Shown: in pieces, positions 20,588 to 29,696 of the stretch
Layout of the letters: each line of letters opens with the position of its first letter
Numbering within the stretch: the first letter of the stretch is position 1
Origin: Herbaspirillum huttiense
GTDB lineage: Bacteria > Pseudomonadota > Gammaproteobacteria > Burkholderiales > Burkholderiaceae_D
DNA length: 64,000 nucleotides
Assembly (NCBI RefSeq): GCF_004367745.1
Contig: NZ_CP037993.1
Coordinates: forward strand, 3,906,001 to 3,970,000
Direction: 5' to 3'
The notes under the pieces: generated by a model
The model's input: the letters and a program-made list of their open reading frames with translations, nothing else
Databases searched by the model: none
Told to the model about the DNA's origin: nothing
Position numbers and translations under genes: made by a program

Positions 20588-20786
20588 AGGGGACTTCGGT
20601 AGAGAAAAACGGCGCAAAACATCTGCGTAACCGCTGCATCGTATTGCAGCCCAGGCAATGCTGCAAATCAGGCGATCCCCCAGGCGGGCAGCGACATGTA
20701 AAGAGTGTTTCTTTTTCGTCACACTCAGTTCATCGTCAGCTTCATGACAGCGATTTGTCAGACTTCCGCCTTAATCTTGCCAGCCA

Positions 20787-20813
20787 TGCGAATGAGAATC
20801 CCAATCATTAGCA
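20787..20813 (+). promoter_or_regulatory. Candidate Fur box
   Basis: The stretch around AATGAGAATCCCAATCATTA matches the Fur operator pattern: AATGA and TCATT are inverted, with the GAGAAT core. It lies about 145 bases before the siderophore receptor start and fits iron repression of the receptor and dioxygenase. The rest of the 370-base gap (20588-20957) shows no gene. Confidence 0.65.
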
Positions 20814-20957
20814 TGTAAAAAAAGAACACTGGTCATCAGCCAGCCAAACGAACTTCCTTGTTGCCATTGAAGGACGGAGTAGCCAGCCATTCGAGCCGGT
20901 CCTGCGCGAGCAGGATCGGCTCATCGTTTCCTACTCCACTTCACCGACAAGAAGAAC

Positions 20958-23189
20958 ATGAACCGTCTCACGCCGATCGCCGCCGCATTGGTGGCCACGT
21001 TTGCCGCTCCCCTCTCCGCCCACGCGCAGCAGGCCACTCCCGCTACCAGCACGACCGCCACCACAGCCACCGGCAGCCAGCTGGCCCCGGTGACGGTGGA
21101 AGGCCGCCGCGATGATTTCGCCAGCACCGGCACGGCCATCACCAAGCTGCCGGCCGACCTGCACGACGTGCCGCAATCGGTGACGGTGGTCAACAAGGCG
21201 CAGATGCAGTCGCAGGGCGTCAGTTCGCTGGCCGATGCGCTGCGCAACGTTTCCGGCATCACGCTGGGCGGTGCCGAAGGCGGGCAGATCGGCAACAACA
21301 TCAACCTCAACGGTTTCTCGGCGCGCACCGACATCTATCTCGACGGCTTCCGCGATCGTGGCCAGTACTACCGCGACACCTTCGCCATCGAAGAAGTGGA
21401 AGTCCTGATGGGCCCCTCCTCGATGCTCTTCGGCCGCGGCTCGACCGGCGGCATCATCAATCAGGTCAGCAAGAAAGCCAACCTCAAGGCCGCCACCGAG
21501 ATCACCGGCTCGGTGACCACCAATGGCCTGGTGCGCAGCACGGTGGACGTCAACCGCCCGCTGTCGGACACCTCGGCCCTGCGCATCGAAGCCATGGCCC
21601 AGAACGGCGCGGCCAGCACGCGCAACCAGACCGATGTGCAGGACTTCGGCCTGGCCGGTTCCTATGTCTGGGGTATCGGCACCTCCACCGAAATCACGCT
21701 CTCGGCCCTGCTGCAGCACAACCAGGACCAGCCCGATTACGGCCTGCCGCCGCTCAACGGCCACCCCGTCAACGTCGACCGCAACACCGCCTATGGCTTG
21801 AACAGCGACCGCACCATCCAGGACGTGGCCGCGTTCAATGCCGGCATCAAGCACAAGATCGCGCCCGACGTCACCCTGCGCAACCAGACCCAGTTCAACT
21901 ACGTGCACACCAATGCGGTGGAAACCGCGCCCAATACCATCGGCACGGTCTCGTCCAGCGGCTTCACGGCGCTGACCAATGCGGCCAGCAGCCTGCCCCT
22001 GTCGAGCCTGTTCGTGCGCGGTCAGAGCCATGACCGCAACATCAACGACTACTCCATCTTCAACCAGACCGAACTGGCCGCCAAGTTCAGCACCGGCAGC
22101 GTCAAGCACGATGCGCTGGTGGGCGTGGAAGTTGGTCACGACGGTTACGATAACCAGAATTACTACCGCAACGGCAGCTGCAATGGCCGCTCGCTCAACG
22201 CAAGCGGAGCAACCACCGGCTACATGGATTGCGTCAGCCTGCTCAATCCTTCCTACAGCGCCGCCGGCAGCAGCGTGGCCGATACCGCAGGCAACCGTGC
22301 CGGCGGCAGTGCCAACACCATCGCCGCCTATGTCGGCGACACCATCGAGCTGGTGCCGCAATTCAAGCTGGTCGGCGGCCTGCGCTATGACCGCTACGTG
22401 GCCAGCATCAGCAACTCGATCAACTCGGGCAATACCGCCGGCTCCACCGCACTGGGCTATGCGCAGCAGAGCGTGAACTTCGTGAGCGTGCGTTCGGGGG
22501 CGATCTGGCAGCCCAGCGCGGCGCAGTCGTATTACGTTTCCTACGGCACTTCCTTCAATCCCTCGCTGGAACAGCTGACCGGCACCACGGGCCAGCAGAA
22601 CCTCGACCCGGAAAAGAACCGCTCCTATGAACTGGGCGGCAAGTGGGACGTGGCCGAAGGCCTGGCGCTGACTGCCGCCGGCTTCCAGATCACCAAGGAA
22701 AACGCCCGCAGCCAGGTGGCCACCGGCGTCTATGAGCTGGCCGGCACGGTGCGCGTGAACGGCGCGCGTGCGGGCGCCACCGGCCGCATCACCCGCGACT
22801 GGCAGATCGCCGCCAACTACACCTACCTGGATGCCAAGGTGGTCGGCGGTGCCGTGGCCGATACCTCGGTCGGCAAGATCCCGGTCAACACGCCCAAGCA
22901 CACCTTCACCACCTGGACCACGTATGACGTCGCTCCGCACTGGCAGATCGGTGGCGGCGCGACCTACATGTCGCAGCGCTATGCCAATGCCACCAACACG
23001 GTGCAGGTCGGCGGCTACACCCGTTACGACGCGATGCTGGCCTACACCACCAAGGCCTACGACATCCGCCTGAACCTCTACAATCTGACCGACAAGATGT
23101 ATTACGATGCGCTGATCCAATCAGACGGCGGCCGTTCGGTCCCGGGTTCGGGCCGTACCGCCCTGCTGTCGCTGACCTATCGCATGTAA
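20958..23189 (+). CDS. fiu: TonB-dependent catecholate siderophore receptor (Fiu type)
   Basis: 743-residue outer membrane receptor that imports ferric catecholate siderophores using TonB energy. A signal peptide ends near AHA (about 24). A TonB box-like segment (LAPVTVEG) follows, then the plug with DVPQSVTVVNKAQM, LADALRNVSGITLGG, GFRDRGQYYRDTFAIEEVEV and GPSSMLFGRGSTGGIINQVSK. The barrel ends in the aromatic terminal YRM. The plug motifs are closest to Fiu. The gene is followed 17 bases later by the PKHD dioxygenase, the same pair as fiu-ybiX in Escherichia coli. Confidence 0.93.
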   Translation: MNRLTPIAAALVATFAAPLSAHAQQATPATSTTATTATGSQLAPVTVEGRRDDFASTGTAITKLPADLHDVPQSVTVVNKAQMQSQGVSSLADALRNVSGITLGGAEGGQIGNNINLNGFSARTDIYLDGFRDRGQYYRDTFAIEEVEVLMGPSSMLFGRGSTGGIINQVSKKANLKAATEITGSVTTNGLVRSTVDVNRPLSDTSALRIEAMAQNGAASTRNQTDVQDFGLAGSYVWGIGTSTEITLSALLQHNQDQPDYGLPPLNGHPVNVDRNTAYGLNSDRTIQDVAAFNAGIKHKIAPDVTLRNQTQFNYVHTNAVETAPNTIGTVSSSGFTALTNAASSLPLSSLFVRGQSHDRNINDYSIFNQTELAAKFSTGSVKHDALVGVEVGHDGYDNQNYYRNGSCNGRSLNASGATTGYMDCVSLLNPSYSAAGSSVADTAGNRAGGSANTIAAYVGDTIELVPQFKLVGGLRYDRYVASISNSINSGNTAGSTALGYAQQSVNFVSVRSGAIWQPSAAQSYYVSYGTSFNPSLEQLTGTTGQQNLDPEKNRSYELGGKWDVAEGLALTAAGFQITKENARSQVATGVYELAGTVRVNGARAGATGRITRDWQIAANYTYLDAKVVGGAVADTSVGKIPVNTPKHTFTTWTTYDVAPHWQIGGGATYMSQRYANATNTVQVGGYTRYDAMLAYTTKAYDIRLNLYNLTDKMYYDALIQSDGGRSVPGSGRTALLSLTYRM

Positions 23190-23206
23190 GGAAAGAGGAC
23201 GCGCCC

Positions 23207-23893
23207 ATGCTCATCACTATCCCCCAGCTGCTGGACCCGCAAGCCCTGCAGACCGTTCGCAGCCTGCTGGACAACGCAGGACCGGCCTGGGTGGACGGGC
23301 GCGTGACAGCGGGCTACCAGGGCGCGCCGGTGAAATACAACCAGCAGATCGACGAGCAGTCCGACGTCGCCCTGCAATGCCAGCGCATCATCGTCTCCGC
23401 GCTGGAGCGGCACCCGCGCTTCATCAGCGCGGCGCTGCCCAACCTGATCTACCCGCCCATGTTCAATCGTTATGGCGAAGGCATGACCTTCGGCGCCCAC
23501 GTCGATGGCAGCGTGCGCATCCATCCGCACAGCGGACGCAAGCTGCGTACCGATGTCTCGGCCACGCTGTTTCTGGCCGATCCGGAAGACTACGACGGCG
23601 GTGAACTGCAGATCGATGACAGTTACGGCATGCACAGCGTCAAGCTGGCGGCGGGCGACATGGTGCTCTATCCGGCCACCAGCCTGCACACCGTCACCCC
23701 GGTCACGCGCGGCGTGCGCGTAGGCTGCTTCTTCTGGGTGCAGAGCCTGGTGCGCGACGATGGCCAGCGCCAGATGCTGTTCGACATGGACAATGCCATC
23801 CAGCGCCTGAACCAGACCGACGCCGATGCGCTCGCACGGCGCACGCTGGTAGGCTGCTATCACAACCTCCTGCGCCAGTGGAGCGAGACCTGA
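23207..23893 (+). CDS. piuC: Fe(II)/2-oxoglutarate PKHD-type hydroxylase (PiuC/YbiX)
   Basis: 228-residue cytoplasmic dioxygenase. The iron-binding facial triad is visible: His98 and Asp100 (GAHVDGSV) and His161 (TSLHTVTPV). Arg171 in TRGVRVG is the likely 2-oxoglutarate ligand. Length and motifs match PiuC/YbiX, which accompany siderophore receptors in many gammaproteobacteria and betaproteobacteria. The substrate of the enzyme is not established. Same transcript as the receptor, so probably Fur-regulated. Its stop is 7 bases from the convergent exporter gene. Confidence 0.93.
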   Translation: MLITIPQLLDPQALQTVRSLLDNAGPAWVDGRVTAGYQGAPVKYNQQIDEQSDVALQCQRIIVSALERHPRFISAALPNLIYPPMFNRYGEGMTFGAHVDGSVRIHPHSGRKLRTDVSATLFLADPEDYDGGELQIDDSYGMHSVKLAAGDMVLYPATSLHTVTPVTRGVRVGCFFWVQSLVRDDGQRQMLFDMDNAIQRLNQTDADALARRTLVGCYHNLLRQWSET

Positions 23894-23900
23894 GCCGCGC

Positions 23901-25328
23901 TCAGCTGAAGTAACGCGGATCCATCTTGCGGAACACCCAGGCCGAGACCAGGGTGATGAGTCCCACGATCACGAAGGTGATCTGGAAGCTGGCATTGGTG
24001 GCCACACCCGCCTCGCTCTTGAAGGCATTGACCATGGTCCCGCCGATGGTCACGCCCAGGCCGATGGCCAGCATCTGCACCATCGAGAAAAGACTGTTGC
24101 CGCTGCCCGCATCTTCCTTGCGCAAGCCCTTCAGGGTCACGCTGTTCATGGCCGCGAACTGCATGGAATTGGAGGCGCCGAATACCGCCAGTTGTACGAT
24201 GGACGCCGCCAGCGGCCAGCCCGGCGTGATCAGCGCGAACGATACGATGGAGATCCCGACGATGGCGGTATTGATCAACAGGAAGCGGTCATAGCCAAAG
24301 CGCTTGACCAGCGGCGCGATCCACGGCTTGGCAATGGTGCCCGCAATGGCAGCCGGCAGCAGCAGCATGCCCGCATGCAGCGGTGAATAGCCCAGCCGCA
24401 CCTGCAACAGCAGCGGCAGCAGGAACGGCACTGCCGATGAACCGATACGGCAAACCAGGTTACCTGCCAGTCCGATGCTGAAATTGGGTTCCCCGAACAA
24501 ACCGAGCCGGAACAGTGGGCGCGGATGAACGGACGCATGGCGCCAGTAGACCAGTACAGTTGATGCTGCCACAGCAGACAGTGCCAGGCTCCAGCCAGTA
24601 CGGTGGGTATCGAAAGGCACGTCCAGCGCCAGCGAGAAGGCCACCATGCAGGCGGACAGCAAAGCACAGCCGAAGAGATCGAAGCGAGGTGTACCGGTAA
24701 GGCTGTCATCAGGGAGGAAGTACAGTACGGCCCCCATCCCCAGCACACCTACCGGAAGGTTGATCAGAAAGATCCAGTGCCAGGACAGGCTTTCTACCAG
24801 CCACCCGCCCAGTACAGGACCGACCACCGGACCGAGCTGCCCGGCAATGGAGATCGAGGCCAGTGCAGCGATGTACTGCGCGCCCGGCACTGCCCGCAGC
24901 ACGGCCAGGCGCCCGACCGGCAGCAGCATGGAGCCGCCCAGCCCCTGGATCACGCGAGCGGCCAGCAAGATCGGCAGGGTCGGTGCCATGGCGCACAGCA
25001 CCGAGCCCAGCGCGAACAGCAGGATCGCCGCGAAATACACACGGCGCGTGCCGAAGCGATCGGCCAGCCAGCCCGAGGCAGGCGTGAGCGACGCCATCGT
25101 CAAGGTGTAGGCCACCACCACCGGGTGCATGTTCAGCACCGGCTCGCCCAGGCTGCGCGCCATGGCGGGCAAGGCGGTGTTGACGATGGTGGTGTCCAGC
25201 GTCTGCATGAAAAAGCCGGAGGCCACGATCCACAGCAGCGCGCGCTGGGTCACGGGATCGTTGAGGGAGGGTGAGGCGGACGACGTTGCAGCGGTGTCAC
25301 TCGGGCGAGGCGGCTGGTTGGCGGACAT
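23901..25328 (-). CDS. mdtD: MFS exporter of the DHA2 family (MdtD-like)
   Basis: 475-residue inner-membrane transporter, length equal to MdtD. The DHA2 signature LDTTIVNTALPAMARSLG lies in helix 1. Motif A-like GWLADRFGTRRVY follows helix 2, and the QGLGGSMLLPVGRLAVLRAVP region follows. About 13-14 helices can be drawn. The N-terminal 25 residues are Ser/Thr-rich and cytoplasmic. It has no partner genes and may use proton motive force to export small compounds. Symbol is given by similarity of motifs, not by identity. Confidence 0.85.
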   Translation of the reverse strand: MSANQPPRPSDTAATSSASPSLNDPVTQRALLWIVASGFFMQTLDTTIVNTALPAMARSLGEPVLNMHPVVVAYTLTMASLTPASGWLADRFGTRRVYFAAILLFALGSVLCAMAPTLPILLAARVIQGLGGSMLLPVGRLAVLRAVPGAQYIAALASISIAGQLGPVVGPVLGGWLVESLSWHWIFLINLPVGVLGMGAVLYFLPDDSLTGTPRFDLFGCALLSACMVAFSLALDVPFDTHRTGWSLALSAVAASTVLVYWRHASVHPRPLFRLGLFGEPNFSIGLAGNLVCRIGSSAVPFLLPLLLQVRLGYSPLHAGMLLLPAAIAGTIAKPWIAPLVKRFGYDRFLLINTAIVGISIVSFALITPGWPLAASIVQLAVFGASNSMQFAAMNSVTLKGLRKEDAGSGNSLFSMVQMLAIGLGVTIGGTMVNAFKSEAGVATNASFQITFVIVGLITLVSAWVFRKMDPRYFS

Positions 25329-25429
25329 GACGGAAAGGAAGTGGAAACGCGCGGATCAAAGCACGGCGGGGGCACGTTGCCGTGTCCCCGATTGCTGGCG
25401 TCACATTCTACGCCCTCAGGCATTTCTCA

Positions 25430-26284
25430 TCAGAAGGCTTGCGGGCGCCACTTCAGCAAGCGCCGTTCCAGCGCATGCAGCAGCCAGTCCGCCGCCAGTG
25501 CCACCACGGCCAGCACGATCATGGCCGCGAATACGCCGCTGGCATTGAACGCCCCCTGGGCGGTGGAGATCAGCAGGCCGATACCCTGCTTGGAACCGAG
25601 GAACTCCCCGACCACCGCGCCGACCAGTGCAAACCCGAAGCTCACATGCAGGCTGGCCAGGATCCACGACAGTGCCGACGGGATCACCACCGCCATGGTC
25701 ACCTGGCGTGGCGAGGCACCGAGGATCTGGGCGTTGGCGATCATGTAGCGGTCGGCTTCCCGCACGCCCTGGAAGGCATTGGCGAAGACCACGAAGAACA
25801 CCATCACCACCGCCAGCGCCACCTTGGAGGCCATGCCCAGGCCGAAGGCGATGACGAAGATGGAGCCCAGCACCACGCGCGGAATCGAATTGGCGATCTG
25901 GATGTAGAGGCTGAAGACATCCGAGAGCAGCTTGTTGCGCCCGAGGATGATGCCGGCGATGACGCCGGCCACCGAGCCGATCAAAAATCCCAGCACGGTT
26001 TCTTCCAGTGTCACCAGTACCTGGGTCCAGAGCGGGCCTTGGGAGGTGCCCTCGACCATCCACTCGACGATCTGCGCCACGATGGCCGACGGCTGCGAGA
26101 AGAAGAAGGGATCGATCCAGCCCAGCCGCGCACCGCCTTCCCAGCCGCCCAGCACGATCACCAGGATGGCGATGCGCAGGCCGATGACCAGTTGTTTTCG
26201 CGCGCGGATCTTGCGCCGGGCCTCGGCTTCGACGCCGGCGATGTCCATCGTCGCGGCGCTGTGGCTGGCTTGTGCTTGTGTCAT
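25430..26284 (-). CDS. ABC transporter permease, NitT/TauT type
   Basis: 284-residue inner-membrane permease of the SsuC/TauC class. Six helices are predicted. The coupling loop EADRYMIANAQILGASPRQ matches the EAA motif pattern of this family. Last gene of a four-gene unit with ATPase and two binding proteins, all on the minus strand. The preceding gene is separated by 165 bases that carry a REP-like palindrome. Confidence 0.9.
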   Translation of the reverse strand: MTQAQASHSAATMDIAGVEAEARRKIRARKQLVIGLRIAILVIVLGGWEGGARLGWIDPFFFSQPSAIVAQIVEWMVEGTSQGPLWTQVLVTLEETVLGFLIGSVAGVIAGIILGRNKLLSDVFSLYIQIANSIPRVVLGSIFVIAFGLGMASKVALAVVMVFFVVFANAFQGVREADRYMIANAQILGASPRQVTMAVVIPSALSWILASLHVSFGFALVGAVVGEFLGSKQGIGLLISTAQGAFNASGVFAAMIVLAVVALAADWLLHALERRLLKWRPQAF

Positions 26285-26323
26285 GTTGCTCCCCTGCTCT
26301 TCAGAAAAAAGTTGAGTTCCGTG

Positions 26324-26432
26324 CGCGCTCTTCGATACGCCGCTGTGCGGCTACTCAGAGCGAACGGAGTTCAATGATGCATCCGCTGACCGTTCGGCCT
26401 GAGTAGGCGCGCAGCGGCGTATCGAAGGCGCT
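26324..26432. repeat. Large imperfect palindrome (REP-like)
   Basis: Two ~43-base arms, 26324-26367 and 26390-26432, are reverse complements with a few mismatches. Both centre on TTCGATACGCCGCTG and CTACTCAG. It lies between the permease and ATPase genes. This family of intergenic sequence (TTCGATACGCCGC...CTACTCAG) is common in proteobacterial genomes and resembles repetitive extragenic palindromes. I saw no second copy in this window. Confidence 0.7.
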
Positions 26433-26449
26433 CCGGCTGATGCAAGCGC

Positions 26450-27277
26450 TTAAGCGATGTGAACTTCTTCACGCAGATCGGCCCAGATGCGCCGCGAGAT
26501 ATCGATGAAGCGCTGCTCGTAGCGCACTTCCTCCATCACGCGCGGACGCGGCAGGTCGATCGGATAGACGCTCTTCAAGGTAGCCGGGCGGGCGGTGAGC
26601 ACGTAGACCTTGTCGGCCAGCGCAATGGCTTCCTCGAGATCATGGGTGACGAACACCACCGAGCCCGAATGGGCCGACCACAGGCGCAGCAGTTCATCCT
26701 GCATCAGGGTGCGGGTCTGCATGTCCAGCGCCGAGAAGGGTTCGTCCATCAGCAGGATCTCGGGGCTGTTGATGAAGGTCTGGGCCAGCGCCACGCGCTT
26801 GCGCATGCCGCCCGAGAGCTGGTGCGGATAGTGGTCGCCGAACTTGTCCAGGCCCACGCGCCGAATCCATTCGTCGGCCAGCGCATGGGCCTGCTCCTTG
26901 GACTGGCCACGGAACATGGGACCAGCGGCGACGTTGTCGCGCACGCTGCGCCAAGGAAAGACCGCATCGTTCTGGAACACGAAACCGATGCGCGGATCGA
27001 TGCCGTTGACCGGCTGCCCCATCACCCGCACCTCGCCCAGGGTCGGCTTGAGCAGGCCGGTGATGAGCGAAAGCGTGGTCGACTTGCCGCAGCCGGTCGG
27101 GCCGACCACGGCCACGAATTCGCCGCGCGCCACGCTCATGGAAAAATCGCGCAGGGCCACCGTCGCCCGGCCGTCGGCCGTGATGAAGCGGCAGCTCACG
27201 TTGCGCAATTCAATGGCCGGCGTGGCCTGGGCGGCCTGGCCGGCGGGGGTGAAGGCCTGCTGGTTGATGGCGTTCAT
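26450..27277 (-). CDS. ABC transporter ATPase, NitT/TauT type
   Basis: 275 residues. Walker A GPTGCGKST, signature LSGGMRKRVALAQ and Walker B ILLMDEPFSALD are present, with His switch VTHDLEEA. The Q-loop reads FQNDAVFPWRS, typical for SsuB/TauB/NrtD. It energises the permease downstream and serves the two binding proteins encoded upstream. Confidence 0.93.
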   Translation of the reverse strand: MNAINQQAFTPAGQAAQATPAIELRNVSCRFITADGRATVALRDFSMSVARGEFVAVVGPTGCGKSTTLSLITGLLKPTLGEVRVMGQPVNGIDPRIGFVFQNDAVFPWRSVRDNVAAGPMFRGQSKEQAHALADEWIRRVGLDKFGDHYPHQLSGGMRKRVALAQTFINSPEILLMDEPFSALDMQTRTLMQDELLRLWSAHSGSVVFVTHDLEEAIALADKVYVLTARPATLKSVYPIDLPRPRVMEEVRYEQRFIDISRRIWADLREEVHIA

Positions 27278-27402
27278 CGTGGGGCTCTTTCGTGGCTTGG
27301 GGTTGAATTCGGGTTGAGCGCGCCCCTGACGCGCCGGAGCGCGTCATGGCGTATATCGTTTATATAGTTTTCAGCAAGACTGGCCAGCTGCCAGTCGCCG
27401 CC

Positions 27403-28416
27403 TCATTTCACGGCGTTGACGAATTCATCCGTGTAGGTCTTGGACAAGTCCACATGCTTGCCCTTGACGTTGGGATTGAAGCCCGACAGCACCGCCAGCA
27501 CGGTCTCCGGCCCGCCCTTGGGCATCTTGCCGTCCGGCGAATACATGGGCAGCGAATTGTTCAGGGCTTGTATATACAGCGCCTTGTTGCTGCCGTAGTA
27601 GTCCTTGGGCATCTTCTCGGCGATCTGCTCGGCGGTGTGCGTGTTGATGAACCTGAGCGTTTTCACGAAGGCACGCGCCAGCTTCTGCGCTTCCTCCTTG
27701 TGGCTGTTGAGCCAGCTGCGCTGTACATACACGCTGGAGGCCGGGTACAGCCCGCCGAGTGCCTTGATGGTGCCTTCCACGGTGCGCATGTCCACCAGCA
27801 CCTGGGCATCGCCGGTCTTGAGCAGCAGCGACGCGGTCGGTTCGGTGGTCATGCCGGCATCGATGCGGCCCTGCTTCATGGCGGCGATGAAGGTATTGTC
27901 CGCGCCCACCGGCAGCACCGAGAACTGCTTGGAGGTGATGCCATGGCGCGAGGCCAGGTATTGGGTCAGGAAGTTGGTGGACGAGCCCAGCCCGGTCACG
28001 CCCAGGGTCTTGCCCTTGGCATCGGCCATGCTCTGGAAGTGCGGCGCAGCCTTGGTGGAGACCAGCTCCACTTCGCCCGGCACCTGGCCCAGGATGGTGA
28101 TGGCGGTGATTTCCTTGCCCTTGGTCTGCAGGTCGATGGAATGATCATAGAAACCGACCACGGCCTGCACCGCGCCGGCCAGCAGTTCATTCTCGGCATC
28201 GACCCCGGCCGGCTGCGACTGCAGCTCCACGTCCAGGCCCTCTTCCTTGAAGTAGCCCAGTTGTTCGGCCAGCTTGGCGGGCAGATAGACCATCTTGTTG
28301 ATGCCGCCCACCATGATGGTGACCTTGGCGGCAGCCATGGCGTGGATCGGCAATGCGGCCAGCATGGTGCCGGCAACGGCCAGCGACAGCAGGCCACGGC
28401 GGAGATTTTTGTTCAC
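27403..28416 (-). CDS. NitT/TauT-type substrate-binding protein, copy 2
   Basis: 337-residue periplasmic binding protein with a signal peptide ending AMA. The N-terminal mature part has IMVGGINKMVYLPAKLAEQLGYFKEEGLDVE and further GVTGLGSSTNFLTQYLASRHG. It is a close paralogue of the upstream gene at 28483-29538, with long identical stretches, consistent with tandem duplication. Ligand unknown; the family covers sulfonates, taurine, nitrate and aromatic acids. Confidence 0.92.
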   Translation of the reverse strand: MNKNLRRGLLSLAVAGTMLAALPIHAMAAAKVTIMVGGINKMVYLPAKLAEQLGYFKEEGLDVELQSQPAGVDAENELLAGAVQAVVGFYDHSIDLQTKGKEITAITILGQVPGEVELVSTKAAPHFQSMADAKGKTLGVTGLGSSTNFLTQYLASRHGITSKQFSVLPVGADNTFIAAMKQGRIDAGMTTEPTASLLLKTGDAQVLVDMRTVEGTIKALGGLYPASSVYVQRSWLNSHKEEAQKLARAFVKTLRFINTHTAEQIAEKMPKDYYGSNKALYIQALNNSLPMYSPDGKMPKGGPETVLAVLSGFNPNVKGKHVDLSKTYTDEFVNAVK

Positions 28417-28482
28417 GTCAGCTCCAGGAAATCAGTGCGAAAGCCCGTGGATTCTACGGTGCCTTCATATAACCGGCAAAAT

Positions 28483-29538
28483 TCACTTTACCGCGTCGAC
28501 AAACTCGTTGGTATAGGTCTTGGAGAGGTCGATGTTCTTGCCCTTGATGTTGGGATTGAACCCGGCCATCACCTTCAACACCTGTTCCGGCCCGCCGGCA
28601 GGCATCTTGCCATCGGGCGAATACATGGGCAGCGAAGCCTTGAGCGCTTGCACGTAGATGGCCTTGTTGCCGCCGTAATAGTCCTTGGGCATCTTGTCGG
28701 CCACTTCTTCGGCCGAATGGGTCTGGATGTATTTCAGCGTCTTGACGAAGGCGCGCGCCAGCTTCTGCGATTCCGCCTTGTGGCTCACCATCCAGGAGCG
28801 ATGCACGTACAGGCTGGACGCCGGATACAGTCCGCCCAGCGCGGCCTTGGTGCCTTCCACGCTGCTCATGTCGACCAGCACCTTGGCCGCACCGGAGGCC
28901 AGCAGGATGGAGGTGGTCGGCTCGGTGGTCCAGGCCACGTCCACGCGCTTCTGCTTCATGGCGGCGATCAGGGTATTGCCGGCACCGACCGGCAGGATCG
29001 AGTAGTCGCCCGCCTTCAGACCGGCGCGGCTGGCCAGGTATTGCGCCAGGAAGCTGGAGGACGAGCCCAGCCCGGTCACGCCCAGGGTCTTGCCCTTGAG
29101 GTCGGCCATGCTGCGCACGCTGTCGGCGAGGTCGGCGCGCACCATCTCCATGCCGCCCGGCACCAGCAGCAGCTGGGTGATGGAAGTGACTTCCTTGCCC
29201 TTGCTCTGCAGGTCGATGGAATGATCGTAGTAGCCGACCACGGCCTGCACGGCCCCGGCCAGCAGTTCATTCTCGGCATCGACCCCGGCCGGCTGCGACT
29301 GCAGCTCCACGTCCAGGCCTTCTTCCTTGAAGTAGCCCAGGCTTTCGGCCAGCTTGGGCGGCAGATAGATGAGCTTGTTGATGCCGCCGACCATGATGAT
29401 GATCTTGTCGGCTGCATGGGCTTGCGGGGCCGCCAGGCCCAGAGCGCAGGCAGCGATGGCGGTGGCGCCCAGGGTCCGCAGGCGGCGGCGCAGGGCAGGC
29501 GTTCTGGGGGACGGGAACACGCGAAGGTCGTGACGCAT
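28483..29538 (-). CDS. NitT/TauT-type substrate-binding protein, copy 1
   Basis: 351-residue periplasmic binding protein with a long, arginine-rich signal region (RRRLRTLGATAIAACAL, cut after AHA). The run of arginines hints at, but does not prove, Tat export. The ATG at 29538 has GGAG 9 bases upstream; a GTG at 29553 is a weaker start. Its core is nearly the same as that of copy 2. The 143-base gap upstream separates it from a divergent two-component system. Confidence 0.91.
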   Translation of the reverse strand: MRHDLRVFPSPRTPALRRRLRTLGATAIAACALGLAAPQAHAADKIIIMVGGINKLIYLPPKLAESLGYFKEEGLDVELQSQPAGVDAENELLAGAVQAVVGYYDHSIDLQSKGKEVTSITQLLLVPGGMEMVRADLADSVRSMADLKGKTLGVTGLGSSSSFLAQYLASRAGLKAGDYSILPVGAGNTLIAAMKQKRVDVAWTTEPTTSILLASGAAKVLVDMSSVEGTKAALGGLYPASSLYVHRSWMVSHKAESQKLARAFVKTLKYIQTHSAEEVADKMPKDYYGGNKAIYVQALKASLPMYSPDGKMPAGGPEQVLKVMAGFNPNIKGKNIDLSKTYTNEFVDAVK

Positions 29539-29696
29539 TATGATTGTCTCCACATTTTGGTTGGATGGTCTGTCGCCATCTCTTGTAGACTGCGGGCCTA
29601 TTCTAAGAAGCCGAAACCTTCATCCAGCTTTCCAAATTCCGGCTTTCTGCTTTGCAGCGCAACAAAAAAGAACCTCAAGAAACACGAGACCATCGC

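Noticed and set aside
20820..20940. Possible small gene between the Fur box and the receptor
   Set aside because: Short frames there lack a ribosome site and are better read as receptor 5' untranslated RNA.
20931..23120. 729-codon minus-strand frame over the siderophore receptor
   Set aside because: Opposite-strand frame of a confidently identified gene; composition is biased to Gly/Ala/His/Val with no motif.
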